A stretch of 64,000 bases of DNA from Theocolax elegans (Eukaryota > Arthropoda > Insecta > Hymenoptera > Cerocephalidae): NCBI GenBank assembly GCA_026168455.1, contig CM047426.1, forward strand, positions 83,169,986 to 83,233,985. The letters are read 5' to 3'. The notes under the pieces are model-generated. The model searched no databases, had not been told where the DNA came from, and saw only the letters and a list, made by a program, of their open reading frames with translations. Position 1 is the first letter of the stretch. Each line of letters begins with the position of its first letter. Of the stretch, positions 13,641 through 25,455 are shown piece after piece. A program made the position numbers and the translations under genes.

Positions 13641-15605
13641 TCCATCGAACTCGTCAACGTCCAACTAATATTTCTGATCGTTATTTTTTTTCATACTTTT
13701 TTCATTTCTGCAGGCTATGTTCCTTTTATGTTCCTTTTGTCCATTTTTTTGTCAATTCGTTTCCACGTCTGTTTTTCTCTTTACTAGATTCTTTGTTCAG
13801 ATTTTTCTACCGAGTGTTTAATTGTAATCGTTGTGGTAGATATAAATTTTAAAACGAATGTCTGCTTGTTAGCGCGTCGCACAGTTGTTTAAAAATTTGT
13901 TCCTACATTTTGTGCGTATGCAATTTCTCAAATCAAAACGTCTTTAAATAACTTTTTGTTTATGTAATTTATTTTTAATAAAGTACACATCATTTTCATA
14001 CAATACAAATAAACATGTCCACGAATATACATAAATCTTTCAATGAAATAAATCTAAGATCATAATTTGAATTAAAATACAATAACGTGATTTTTATTTT
14101 GTTTTATTATACTTCTTTTGTAGTAACTGTACAGTTAAATATATCAGTTTTTCATAACTTTAGGTTTTTTTTTTATTTATTTCAATTTCGAGCACAAGAA
14201 ATATCGTGGACTTTATATCGATATAATATCATTTTTATATTGTGGAGAAATTTTGAATAAAACATAAGTTTGATTTTGAATCCGCATGTATACAACATAT
14301 ATTTATTTTTTACAGCCATAGCTCTACACGAATAGATATATCGTTTATCGTGTTTCTTGAAATTTTTCTACATAATAATTTACTTAATTAAGAATTAATA
14401 TTAACTTATTTTAGAATGCACGTTCATAATTTCGACAAATTTTTGTGTTATAATGTTATACGTATATACAAATTCAGGAAGTTAATTAACATACTTTACC
14501 GTACAAATATGCATAAATTGATAACGTATACCTATAGGCCAATAAATAAACTATCATTTATTGCAATTTTCATTGCTTTTACTTTATTTTTTAAAATATA
14601 GTTGCCTTATAAGGATTTTGAAAATCGCGTAATTTTCAGTTATTTAATTTTATATACTAGATTTTGTAAGATAGAATTGAGACCAACGTAACTTTATATT
14701 TATCTACGTGACCGGAGCTCCCACGTTTAACCTAGTACTCCCTAAGCTTACACATTATTGAGTAAATAAAGAACTAAATAACTTATAGGATAAAGAAATT
14801 ATTTAGCTCGAAAGAATCAATAAAGTAATTTTTTATCTTTGGGTGCGATTATCTGTATGATTAAAAATAATTACTTTTAGTAAATGTGCGTAAAAGTATT
14901 TGTATTTGATGAAAATATTCTTAGATTTTTAGTTGTTAAATAATAATGTCTCTTTCATCTAGGAACTATAAGTAGAAAATAATTCTTGATTCGATCCACA
15001 CGGAAAACCATTCTCTTCATTGAATTACTTGCTTTCATAATTTAGTCTCAAAGAAAAATGAATTGAATCCCTTTGACTGCTCAGTTCTCAATCTATCTGA
15101 TTATTCATCAGTTAATATTGGATTTTAAATCTCGGAACCATTTTAATTATGTAAAATGACGTATCGTAATTCACAGTTACAAATTTGTTAAATTTGTAAC
15201 GTTTATAAAATTCGATAGGATTTTATGATACTATTTTCTACTTACCGAGATTCTTCAACAGTTTTCAAAGCGTGGCGTCTACGGGAGCAATAAGTTCCAC
15301 TTTATCTATTTTCAGAACACTCGGCATTCACGAAGCGTATGATCTACTAAACACCTCAAAAGAATCTCGAAATGAAATAGTAATTCTTGCGCGTAGAGAT
15401 CATACTTTTTAAATTCAGATCCCCATCCGATTCCCCACCCTCTTTCTCTTGGTTTTTTCTTAACCCTTCACTCTTCATTTTTATACACCATTCCTTCTCA
15501 CTCTTACTCTCGGTCTATGGTATATATTCTACGTGCTCTATCATGCAGATATTCTTCTTACAGCGACGTGGGTATGCTAATATTATGCGCCGCTTTCATA
15601 ACGCC

Positions 15606-15642
15606 ACGACGACGACGACGACGACGTCGGCGGCGGTGGTGG
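15606..15642. repeat. (ACG)n/(CGG)n triplet repeat
   Basis: Six to seven ACG units run into CGG and TGG units. Simple triplet repeat within a GC-rich island. Confidence 0.8.
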
Positions 15643-15863
15643 CGCGTTCGTGTTTTACTTTCATGAAGTTCTTCATCCGCGCTTAATACTTTCGACAAAA
15701 GAAATGAAAGAAGAGCCTAAAGCACCTTTCTCTCTTACTCTTTCTTTCTTTCTTGGATTGCTTGGCTATTTCTTTTTAGTTCGTCCCTGTCTAACGGAAA
15801 ACTGCTTTTCCGTACCAGTAAACATTCGAGAAATCTTTTATGGTGCATAAATGAATCGCGACG

Positions 15864-15864
<1 letters not shown>

Positions 15865-15905
<41 letters not shown>
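15865..15905. repeat. Long (TA)n microsatellite
   Basis: About 40 uninterrupted bases of TA, the longest TA run in the window; a second, shorter TA run follows at about 15921-15930. Confidence 0.9.
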
Positions 15906-15907
<2 letters not shown>

Positions 15908-16309
15908 CATTATCATTCTTATATATATATACCCTCAAAGCAATTTAGTTCGTGATACGTTCCTTCTCTCATTTCGTTTTCTCGATAGAGCAATTTCGAT
16001 GAAAGAGAAAATACGATTCTTTTTGGACTTAGGACATCTTTTTTCGTTCTTTCATACTTTGTCCCTTGTCTTTAGAGAAAAACATTTTTTTTCTACCTGT
16101 TAACGCAGACATCGTTGCTTTTTTTGCTCAATTCGTAATTATGATTAAGATATGAGATTGGAATCGAATTTTTTTGTAAAAGTAGTATATTTGGTTATTT
16201 CTACTGTTTTAATAAGTGACATATTCTACTAAACTATATTGTACTAAACATATTCTGTCACTATGAAAATTACATTATTTTTAAATATGCGAGTTTAATA
16301 AAATTTAAA

Positions 16310-16755
16310 TTTTGGTAGTTTCCACGTACACCTTTTTACAGGTTTTTACGTATCCCCTACACCTTTATTATTCCATTTCATTCCATTTCCAATTTTTACC
16401 CCCTCTTTACCCCACCTTCTCGCATTCGCCCGGGGTTATGCCCGTGGAGAGAGGGAAAACCTGTGGCCAAACCCGTTGGGATAAATGCCATTTAGGAAAA
16501 CCTCCTCCGAGAAGGGCGGTGTATTCGAGAACAATTCTGTTTGGGTGGCAAGGTCACATTGCGTAGACTTTAACACCGAAACCGAATGCCTCACACCTCC
16601 CGCTCACGTTGTGGAATGTGAAAAAACACCTAACCGATCATTTAAGCTAAGCCCGAGAACGGTCACCCATCCAAGTGCCAACCGCGCTCGGTGCTGCTTA
16701 ACTTTCATGACCGGCCGAGGTGCGTTTCCGCCACTCCGCCACCGTGTCGGTTGCG
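16310..16755 (-). mobile_element. 5S rRNA-derived SINE-like element
   Basis: Read on the minus strand, the element begins with a 5S rRNA-like head (16755 to about 16650) and continues into a GC-rich, non-5S body to about 16310. The body differs sharply in base composition from the flanking AT-rich DNA. 5S-headed short retroelements (SINE3 type) are an established class that uses the internal 5S promoter. Membership here is inferred from the head plus the unrelated tail; I see no clear target-site duplication, so the far edge is uncertain. Confidence 0.5.
16650..16755 (-). rRNA. 5S rRNA-like pseudogene / pol III promoter head
   Basis: The minus strand shows the 5S internal control region in order: GTTAAGCAGCACCGAGCGCG, matching the box A to intermediate region, then CACTTGGATGGGTGACCG, matching box C. 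The 5' third is diverged from animal 5S and the 3' stem is replaced by other sequence, so this is not a functional 5S gene. It is most likely the promoter head of a mobile element, and less likely a lone 5S pseudogene. Confidence 0.75.
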
Positions 16756-17341
16756 AGTTTAATATATATTAAGATAATTAATACAATGGTATAAATCTAT
16801 GAAGTGTATTTTGAATACATTTTACATAATCTAATTTTCATTTTATTTTAAAGGGAGGCTTAATCAAAAGTTTCATAAGTAGGCCGCGTCAACTGGGGGC
16901 ACATAAGGTAAGAGATATCGCTTATAATACAAAAATACAAAAAAAACTAAATTATCGGCTATTTGATACTCGATTCATCAATTGACGGCCATGGGAATTG
17001 TTAGAATAAACAGATTAGTCATGTTCGGTCTGCAAAATATTTTATATTTTTAACCCTATAATAATATTTTATCGATCGATTTCTAAGTGTATAAAAACCC
17101 TTACTTTAAAATATTAGATGATAGTGGCGTAGTTCAGGAAGCGGTTAGCATTATGTTGCGCAAGTCAGGCCAGTCATTTTGTAAGTTCGTCAAATATCTT
17201 CAAATTCGCTCAGTCCGGAGTGACAGAATGGGCATAATGTGTCTCTCACATCACGCCATCTATCGCTTCATCCGTGAACTTATTAACCAGCTCGTGGCTA
17301 CAATAGTCGGTAGTAAATTAGGACCACCAAACAGTGTCAAC

Positions 17342-17710
17342 AGATGGGATTTGGCCGGAGAGGGTTGCTGGACCTACCGCATTATCTCAGATTTGGTGAA
17401 GTGGACGAGTAGGAAACACGGCTTCGTCACCTTTCATCTGATCCAGGTGCTTACCAGTCATGGATAAACGCTTCAATATATATGTGAGAGTGTGGAGTGG
17501 CTAAAACTACTTTGGCATCGACGAAGACGTGGAACACGTTCTGTCCTGGTGTCCTTGGTTCCTGAAAGACAGGGACTATTTCCAAACTTTTTGAAAGGGA
17601 CCTTTAACAGCAGCGAGTATTAGGATATTCCTTCTTGGTTTACCAGATGGTTGGAATGTCATGGCAACCTTCGCAGCATCCATTGTGGATCGGCTGAATA
17701 GCATTAGGAT
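17342..17710 (+). pseudogene. R1-clade non-LTR retrotransposon ORF2, C-terminal relic (copy A)
   Basis: One frame gives RWDLAGEGCWTYRIISDLV, then TSRKHGFVTFHLIQVL and SHG, the conserved block before the C-terminal zinc motif in R1-clade ORF2. A TAA follows. After a frame change EDVEHVLSWCPWF (about 17520-17565) matches the H-C part of the CCHC region, and WNVMATFAASIVDRLNSI (about 17652-17705) matches the end of ORF2. Several stops and frame changes show it is dead. The in-frame stretch upstream (17087-17340) is not recognisable as retrotransposon protein. Confidence 0.75.
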
Positions 17711-17875
17711 GATAATGAACAGCATAATGATAAGTTAAAAGACAGCTCTGATTGGTCTACTGTCATGAGAAAAGATAAAATAGAGATATGCATGCATGAT
17801 GTAGTAGTCGCTGCTAGAACAACCCAAAAATGTCAAAGAAGGGGTTATGACAGTTAAATCATGAATGAATGAAGA

Positions 17876-18100
17876 GACAGAGTTTCTCATATCCGGTATA
17901 CCAGAGCAGAAGAACTGCTCATTGAAGAACTTGGTAGACGTGGTGTGGGAGCTCCAGAACTCGAACCGGTGGTTTCGTCCACACTAAATGGATCTGCAGA
18001 GTTCCAGCTAGTAACTCACAAAGAGTCCATTAGTATAAAGGATATGGGTGAAGCTACGAGAGTAGAAGATGTGGCAAAGGCCATCTCCGCGGTGTGTTGA
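17876..18100 (+). pseudogene. Retrotransposon ORF1 (gag-like) fragment
   Basis: An unbroken frame of about 74 codons contains RYTRAEELLIEELGRRG and later ISIKDMGEATRVEDVAKAI. These match the 'trag..ll.e' and 'I.DLDE.T..eDV..A' blocks of the conserved region before the CCHC knuckles in R1-clade ORF1. ORF1 proteins bind the element RNA and take it to the target. The zinc knuckles are absent and the frame ends in TGA, so this is a truncated relic. Confidence 0.6.
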
Positions 18101-18180
18101 AAAAATGAAATGATCAGTATTCTGCTTTTCGTGACAGCTGAAAAAAACTGCAACAAAGCAGGAGCAGCATAAAAACAAAC

Positions 18181-18545
18181 AGCCATGGGCATACATTCCT
18201 CGAGGTATTCGCACTATTGGGGTTGGAGATTACTAATACAAGGACGACTTCCACTTTTTTCAAGACGAGTAAGTCGTTCATAATAGTTTTAACATTCATC
18301 AATCCTAAATTGGTGGGATGTGGATCTACGTGGAAAGTTAGTGATTGCTTCGAAGGGAGCTATCATCAAGCACTCATATACCAGTTTCAGCTGACTAGTA
18401 GGGAAATCGGACAATATTTTTCTGCTCTCTAGAAAAATTAGCAGTGGAAGGAACACTGGAAGAACGAGTCCAGGAAATATAACGTGAGTGTCTACGGATT
18501 CGGTAACTGCACGAGCGAGCTCATAATAAGCCGCGGTACCAAGAC
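18181..18545 (+). pseudogene. Retrotransposon ORF2 linker/endonuclease remnant
   Basis: At 18483-18542 RECLRIR, a stop, then LHERAHNKPR resemble the Arg-rich segment between endonuclease and RT in R1-clade ORF2. The preceding 300 bases are expected to hold the APE-type endonuclease but are too decayed to identify by eye. The placement is supported mainly by its position between the ORF1 and RT relics. Confidence 0.4.
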
Positions 18546-18844
18546 CAAACCGCGGTCTATAAGCAAAATGGACGAACTACTTCAAAACATTTTTTTTTAA
18601 TTATTAGAATTTTGGTGGGCTTGGTGACACTTCTATTAAGGCTTTTACAGCGACTATTGCTTAAATTTTGACAACCGCATTTTTCAAATAAGTTTTTCCG
18701 CGTTATTTCTTTAATTCATTTTATTTGATTTATATTTAGTCAGTATGTTATATATAGCTTTTCATCAATGTATTTCTTTCACTTTAAATATTCAATGTTT
18801 ATGTTTTTTGTGTGTTAAACCTTACGACCCTGATTCCCTTACTT

Positions 18845-19320
18845 TATATGCGAACTTTAGTACTTATTCCAAAGAGGAACAATACCGCGAAGAATTCATC
18901 CTCGTATAGTGTTTATTGGATATATTAGCGAACTGTTCGAGTGCATAATTTATACCAGGCTACAAGCAGCTATCGAGAACGCAGATGATCTGTCCGAGAT
19001 TCATTTCAGTTTTGGGAAGGAGCGCTAAGTATTAAGCTGATACCAATGCCATCAGTTGGCACTAGAATTTCGAGACACATTTGTGCTATTATCATCCTGG
19101 ACCTCCATCGTGGTGTGCCGTTCTAGCTGCGTAAGATTATCTCAAGTTACCTTACAGAACGGACTCTCCTCTATTAGACCGAGGATGGCGCGCACTTCTA
19201 CAGCATCATTGGAAGCATACCACAGGGCTTGGTACTGGGGCCCCTTCTTCGGCAAAGTCATATACGCAACGGGCAGCTTAGTCAAGATTCCGGAGGGAGT
19301 GGCCGAAGCAACCATGTAGA
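18845..19320 (+). pseudogene. Retrotransposon reverse transcriptase remnant
   Basis: Recognisable RT blocks occur in sequence but in different frames: LVLIPKRN then SSSY (start of fingers, about 18850-18900), ELFECIIYTRLQAAIENADD and LSEIHFSFGKER (18920-19026), CAIIILDL (motif A with its Asp, about 19080), GVPF, stop, LRKIISSYLTERTLLY, and GSIPQGLVLGPLL (motif B, about 19205-19250). About 30 residues between motif A and GVP are deleted. The sequence breaks off after IPEGVAEATM, so the catalytic FADD and the thumb are lost. Confidence 0.75.
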
Positions 19321-19343
19321 ATATTTCTAGTGACAGTGGAAGC

Positions 19344-19960
19344 TCCGTAATTCTCTACGGAGCTTTGGTTTGGGTAGATGCCCTTAGTAGAAACACAAAA
19401 TATGCTACTCGTCGGCGGAATAGCAGCATAGATTTATTAAAGCTGACCCATGCGTATAGAACCATGTCAGATTTGGCCCCCTCAGTGATCGCGGGAATAC
19501 CATCACCAATCGATTTTCTGGCGGTAAGTTGGGCTGATAAGTACAGATAAGCTCGACGTACCTTGCAAAGTAGCGATGAGCTAGCGCATGATTACAACAG
19601 TTGGTCATTAATCAAGATCCCTGGCCATTGGCACCAAAGATAGCATTAGGCCGGCAGACGTTGCTGGACCCATCATAGCATTCCAGATGTGGAAAAGTAG
19701 ATCGATAGAAAACGCAGCATTGTGACCTTTTATCTAATACAGCTGCTAACCGGCTATGGGTCCGCAGCTATCTTCATCGTTTCTGTGCAGTCTGCCATGT
19801 CGTCAACGAAGACATGGAACTTGTGTTGTCCTGGTGGCAAGGTAGATTTTCCAGACCTTGTAAAAAGATTCGTACAACATCCGTAGTAAATCAGCTGGAT
19901 CACATCATGAGAAGGAATGCACTTTCCTTCGCTCAGACGATAATTCACTTTTAAAACTTT
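19344..19960 (+). pseudogene. Retrotransposon ORF2 C-terminal remnant (copy B)
   Basis: SSVILYGALVWVDAL, LLKLTHAYRTMSDLAPSVIA and GIPSPIDFLAVSWADKYR match the thumb/connection region typical of R1-clade ORF2 ('LLYGAP.WADAL ... AYRTVSD.A..VIAG..PidLlA'). They are joined to the RT remnant with the FADD region missing. Later VTFYLIQLLTGYG and CHVVNEDMELVLSWW (about 19700-19845) parallel the block in copy A. Stops and frame changes throughout. Confidence 0.75.
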
Positions 19961-22637
19961 TTGTAAATATTGAGCAGAACTATGGCGTTTTAATAATGAT
20001 AAATAATGATTTTTCCAAAAACCTTCTATTTAGATTGATGTAATTTTGTTGTTTTACTCTAAATTTTTTGGCATTATATTTACGATTTATGAAGTCTTGC
20101 TGCAAGCATAGATATATTTTTGATCAACAAAATTTCATTTGTAGGGAACAATTCGGATTCCAACTTTTAGTTTAGTACCATTTCGAAGCATATGTTAGAA
20201 TAATTAGTGTTTAAGGAAAAGAAATACAAAAATTTGACTATTAAAATACTTCTAATGTAATAATGTTATCAAATAATAGAATAAACTGCCAATATAATAT
20301 TATTATGTATATCAAAAAAATATCTAGATAATTGAACTGCATATAATTTTTTTTAATGTCATTGCACGTATGAAAATTAAACCTATAACAGAAAAAGTAG
20401 AATTTTAATTGCATAAATTTACGATTTTTAAACAAATCTAAAGCTCAAGCGCATGTATATTTGTACCCGTTATCTCGGTTCATTAATTTCATGTATTTTT
20501 CGTACGTCCATGAGGTACGCTAGTCTGTATTATTTACGCAAGCCCGAGTAACGCATTTGACCGAGTTGTACGTCATCCATGTTTGTCCAATGTATGAAAA
20601 AATAATTTTTTCAAAATCTCGGGAATACATTATTCAATGACTCAACTACACATAAATAAATGCATTGGCAATTTTAAAGTGTTTTAAAAGGTTTAGAATA
20701 TGACATTGTTTATTAACGCTGTGATTTAATGATGTCATACAATAATAATTGATCAACAGTTTGAATGTTTCAACTTATCTATCATTTACTTGAACTATAA
20801 TTATAACAAAACTTATTAAAAGAGAAATAATTCATAAGAATTGACGCAGGCGAAAAAATCAAGCAGTTTTAATAAATAAATTATTCACTTATAAGAATAT
20901 ATATTGATTTGGCATACATGATTGTTACCGAACAAGTAATCTAGGTTAATTATTACTTTTATTTGACGATATATTGTATTTTATGAAAAATTGGTAAAGT
21001 GGTTCTAAAATATTGAACAATTAAGCATTCCATAAAGTTTCAATCATATATGTCAACGACAACTATAAAATATTTGCACCAATAATATATATTTTTCTGT
21101 GTAAACTTTTTAAAGGTGTCTTTTCTGCAATAATACGGGTTAATATATTTTACTGTTATTTGTTTTCTTATAAATTCTAACGAGAAAATATATCAACATA
21201 TAGCAACGTATACGTCTCTCGCTTCTTAAGGTGAATTTATCATAGTATCTTTACTTATTTTGTTAAATACTTGTAAATTGATGATTTACATGATTTCTCC
21301 AATTAAAACGATTTTAAAATATTTTTGAACGATATGTTTCATACATAATAATAAAAAGAAGCATTTTAACCGTTTTTATTATACGACAAAGTAATCAAAG
21401 GTATGTCAAATGGGTTTTAGTGAAGCAATTTCGAATTCAACGCGTTCGCATCACGAGGCGTTAATGCAAATGAAAGTATAAATGCAATAAAAATTAGAAC
21501 ACACCTCTCAGTATAACCAGGATCTATCCAATTAGGATCGATAAATATTACATAAACATTAAGAGCGATAGTGAAGGTAGATCCGAGAGGATTCACTATA
21601 TGTACATATTACGAGGGGTATAGCTAGAAAATATACTGTTCCTCTTTTTATCTTGGTATCTCTTGATCTATCTATGTCTTCGTTTGCAGGTTGTAAGAGC
21701 GTGATTTAAAAGGATAAAGGGAAATAAAGCTTTAGCGTTGGTGGGTATCCTTTATACCGTACTTAGTTGTGTATTAAGAAACGAAATTCTTTTGTTGTCT
21801 CTTTATTCTTTTGTAGATTAACATAAAGAATAGGTATTATGGTATATTAAAATTGAATTCAACTTTAAGTAATATTCTTATATACCAGTAGACATAATTC
21901 GCTCCTAGCTTCAAAGTTACTTGTAAGTATATATTTACATTTTTGAATGACATCTAATGCAGGAACGTAAGTTATTTTAATGATTGCACGTTTGTCCAAC
22001 AAATAACTATAGTGTAAGATAAAGGAACTGAGATTTGAAATTAGCAACAAAAAGTTTAACCAAACTTGTTAATTTATTGATTAAAAAAATTTAGTACAAT
22101 TTCAATGTACCTACCAAGGAGGTTGGAGTGGAATAGAACCTGCAAGTAACTCGCACTCCCTTTTTTTAGGAGGTTTTTCCCCTATTATTCCCTCTCTGCT
22201 TAATTTCTCCTTCGCGACATACTATTCTAAAACATCGGCCATTCAAGATTATATGTGGCTCTTAGCTATATTTTAATTTTCAATTTGTAATTCTATTGAC
22301 AATTGAATAATTTATTCAATGTTTCCATCAGCATTTTTCAGCCTGTAAAATTGAGCTTTAGAAAATTGTCAGAATTTTCTGCCAAAGAAAGTATGCATTT
22401 AAACCCTCTTTCGAAAACTTATAGTTTTCCCGGCACGGCACGGTATTTTCGAATATATAAATTCCCCAGTTTTCAAAAAATCCTCCCAATTTTCCGGGCA
22501 CAGCACCGTATAACCATACATTGCAACACAAAGCTTGAACTTTTTTACGAAATGAAATCTAAAACTAATAAATAATCCATTCTTATAATTGTTATTTATT
22601 TATTAACTCTATTCGGAAAATTAATACTCACAAGGAG
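19961..22637. other. Noncoding AT-rich spacer
   Basis: Low-GC spacer with long T and A runs. Two slightly more complex stretches (20440-20590 and 21400-21760) contain no recognisable gene, RNA or repeat. Confidence 0.6.
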
Positions 22638-23164
22638 AGTCCACACCCTTTGGAAAACGTATCCTTACCAAACTCTAGGGTATAATTTCTACTATAAAAA
22701 TATGAAGAATAAGCCAGAGTTTTAGATTTCAATGTTTTTTTATGATAGATATAAGCAAGTAACGAAAAATCTCGCTGAAAAACCATTGATTTGATTGCTT
22801 ATAACTCGAAAACAAGTAAATATATGCATTCAAACCAAATTTTAAAAGAAAACTGAGATTGAGCAGATATGTTTGGAAAAACAAGAAACTCAAATAACTT
22901 AATTTGGTCAAAAGTTATGGAAGAAATAAAAATTTCTTTTTCTTCAGTTTTCTTTTAAAATTTGATTTGAATGCATATATTTACTTGTTTTCGAGTTATA
23001 AGCAATCAAATCAATGGTTTATTTCAGCGAGATTTTTCGTTATGTGCTTATATCTATCATAAAAAAGGGCATTGGAATCTAAAACTCCGGCTTTCTTCAT
23101 ATTTTTATAGTAGAAATCATATCCTAGAGTTTAGTAAGGATCCGTTTTCCTAAAGGTGTGGACT
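22638..23164. mobile_element. Foldback/MITE-like element with 220 bp inverted arms
   Basis: The left arm, starting AGTCCACACC at 22638 and running to about 22856, is repeated in inverse from about 22944 to 23164, ending GGTGTGGACT. The arms match over nearly their whole length with scattered substitutions and small indels; the spacer is about 87 bases and has no coding potential. This is the structure of a nonautonomous DNA transposon. I cannot define a target-site duplication with confidence, so the superfamily is open. Confidence 0.8.
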
Positions 23165-25455
23165 TTAATTATTATGAACATTATTAATTAAAGAAATAAT
23201 AGTTATTTTTAATAAGAATAAAATAAACTAATCTAATCCGCAACATATAGTATCAAGAAGGTTCAAAAATCAAATGATATGTTGAGTGCATCATAGTGTG
23301 TAAAATGTACATATTCTCCCCCATAATTTACAATAGATATTTTTTATGTATATAAAAACAACATTTTTATAATCAATAATTTTTCTAAAGTAATATAAAT
23401 TATTGAAACAAGAAAAATAAAATATGACAATTTTGGCATATACAACAAAATTGATTAAATATGAATATAATGAAAACTAGCATAACATGTCATTTTGATA
23501 ATATTTAACTGCTTATCTCAGAAATTAAATGTAGTAGTTATAAAAATAATATTGAAGTAAACGCGGCACGTTAATAAAATATCGTCGTCTTTGAAGTAGA
23601 AACAAAATAAGTGCGAGTAATTTTTAATAACCACGAGTGCATACTTTATTTAATTTTCACATGCAATGCTAAATAATGATAATAACATGAAAGTAAATCC
23701 TCTGAGTATCATCTCTCACCTCTGAAAAAGCTTAAAATCCCAAAAGCTTTTTTTCCTAAAAGGGAAGAAGGGAGAAAGAGAGAGACAGAGTGAGGGAGGG
23801 GGAGGGGACAAGGAGAGAGAAAGAAAAAGTCTCGGAGTGGAATAAGCGATGAAAATTTATCGCACTGTGGTTTTCGTCCCAAAGAAATGCACACACTCCA
23901 CTCGGATTAAGACTCTCTCTTTCTCTATCTCTTTACCTCCTACTCAACCTGTGTATATACATGTGTTTCATACACACACACGCGCGCGTTCGCGCTCGAA
24001 TATATATACATACAGGTCGAGGCGAAAAAGAGGCGACGAATGAGAAATGTAAGTCCAAGCATATACTTTGGCCACCGCGTTTATTCGCTAAAAGGGAGGG
24101 GTGCGCTCGCGCAGCTATACGGAGATGTTATTTTTTATCCGGCCATTCGGGAAATGAACTAAAAGTCCAGAACAATGGTATAGGAGATGGTCGCGAAGAG
24201 CATTCCAAACACAGCTCAACTGTCGTCGCCAACGTACTTGAACACGAAGAAATTGCGACGTGAAAAGGAGGCTGCGCGTAAGAGAGTATATATATATGTA
24301 TATATATTCTTGGCAAAACACACCGAGACTCGAATATCTTTTTTCTCTTTCTATTTTTCTCTCTCAATCGTTCTTTCTTGCACTTTCTGGGGCTGTTTCT
24401 GCGGCGGTATTTTATTTCCGTGTCTTAGGCTTCTCTACTCTCTCCCCTCCCACTCTCCCGGTTCCTGCGTCGTCATTTTTTTTTCTCGGCCTCCTCATTT
24501 ATATCGCTTTCACTTCCTCTCTCCTAATTTTTCTCGTGTCCCTGTCTACCGTCGCTCTACCAACGCTTAAGGTCCCGCTCTTTATCTGTCCCTTGCGAGC
24601 TTGATGGAAATGTTTCTGTTGGCGGATTGCGACGATCTCTTGGAAATTTGTCGAGAAGAAACTGTACTTTCGGAGATTTTGACGTATTCATTCATTTTAT
24701 TTCTCTCTATTTTTAATCAATTTGCCCAGACGCAAGTATGCGCGTTTAGTCTTCGTATACAACTAACTAATTCGTACATTTTTCTTTCATAAACGTTATA
24801 TTATTTAGTTTTATGTTATCTATCAAATTCATTTTCCCTATTTATCTTCAGTCTACATAAATTTCTGTCCGAGTACAAGGGAATAAAAGCACTACATTTG
24901 ATACATATGAATTTTTAAAAAAATACAAATATAAATAAGTACAGAGTTTTTTTGGATTCCTAGCTGGGGAAAGTATTTTTTGTCAGTTAAAAATTTTACA
25001 TCATATTTAACGGAGTATCATATTTTTGGTAAAGGATTTTCGAAAAACGCATAAATATTTTAAACGAAGCATCAGTACACAGTTAGTGTATGGATAAACG
25101 AAAACGTCTCTTCACTTATTTTTCTTTTATTAATTAATTAACAAAAATTGAGAATGACTTTATCTGTGATAGCTGTCAAAATATGAGACTACATAGATCT
25201 GCAGTAATCCTATAAGACTTGTGCAAAAAATGAGTATTTTTCGATTTTAATCTGCACCTACGAAAATAAGATATATAATACAATAACTATACGGAATGTT
25301 TTCTATACATACAATAATATTATTTTTTTACAGTACTATAATGTACTAAACTCGTAGTAAAATAGGTGACCCCCTTCCGCTGCACGAATTTTCAAAAACG
25401 TATTGTAATTGCCCATACATACTAATATGGATTGAAAAGGCGAGGAGCGAAAAAA
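23165..25455. other. Noncoding: AT-rich spacer around a pyrimidine-rich island
   Basis: Positions 23165-23700 are AT-rich. Positions 23700-24640 form an island with purine-rich (23760-23830) and pyrimidine-rich (24330-24500) tracts, a short CGCGCG run and TA repeats near 24285-24307. Overlapping frames on both strands come from these tracts. Positions 24640-25455 are AT-rich spacer. No gene is supported. Confidence 0.5.

Larger units (their letters stand above)
13641..16300. other. Noncoding: AT-rich spacer, then island with triplet and TA repeats
   Basis: Positions 13641-15240 are AT-rich spacer. Positions 15241-16130 have more GC, with a pyrimidine-rich block (15430-15520), an (ACG)n/(CGG)n stretch and a long TA run. 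The frames at 15387-15850 are driven by the pyrimidine-rich DNA and have no domain. Positions 16131-16300 are AT-rich. Confidence 0.55.
17876..19960 (+). mobile_element. Decayed R1-clade non-LTR retrotransposon (copy B)
   Basis: Pieces of one element appear in the expected order on the + strand: ORF1 (17876-18100), a weak endonuclease/linker region (18180-18545), reverse transcriptase (18845-19320) and the ORF2 C-terminus (19344-19960). Stops, frameshifts and at least two internal deletions break it, and the RT active-site FADD block is missing. It lies directly after the 3' relic of copy A in the same orientation. R1-clade members (R1, TRAS, SART, Waldo) are usually target-specific; the target here is not visible. 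Clade assignment rests on motif recognition by eye. Confidence 0.7.

Noticed and set aside
16312..16772. Plus-strand frames of 84 and 95 codons over the 5S-like element
   Set aside because: They are antisense to the 5S-derived element, and GC-rich composition explains their length.
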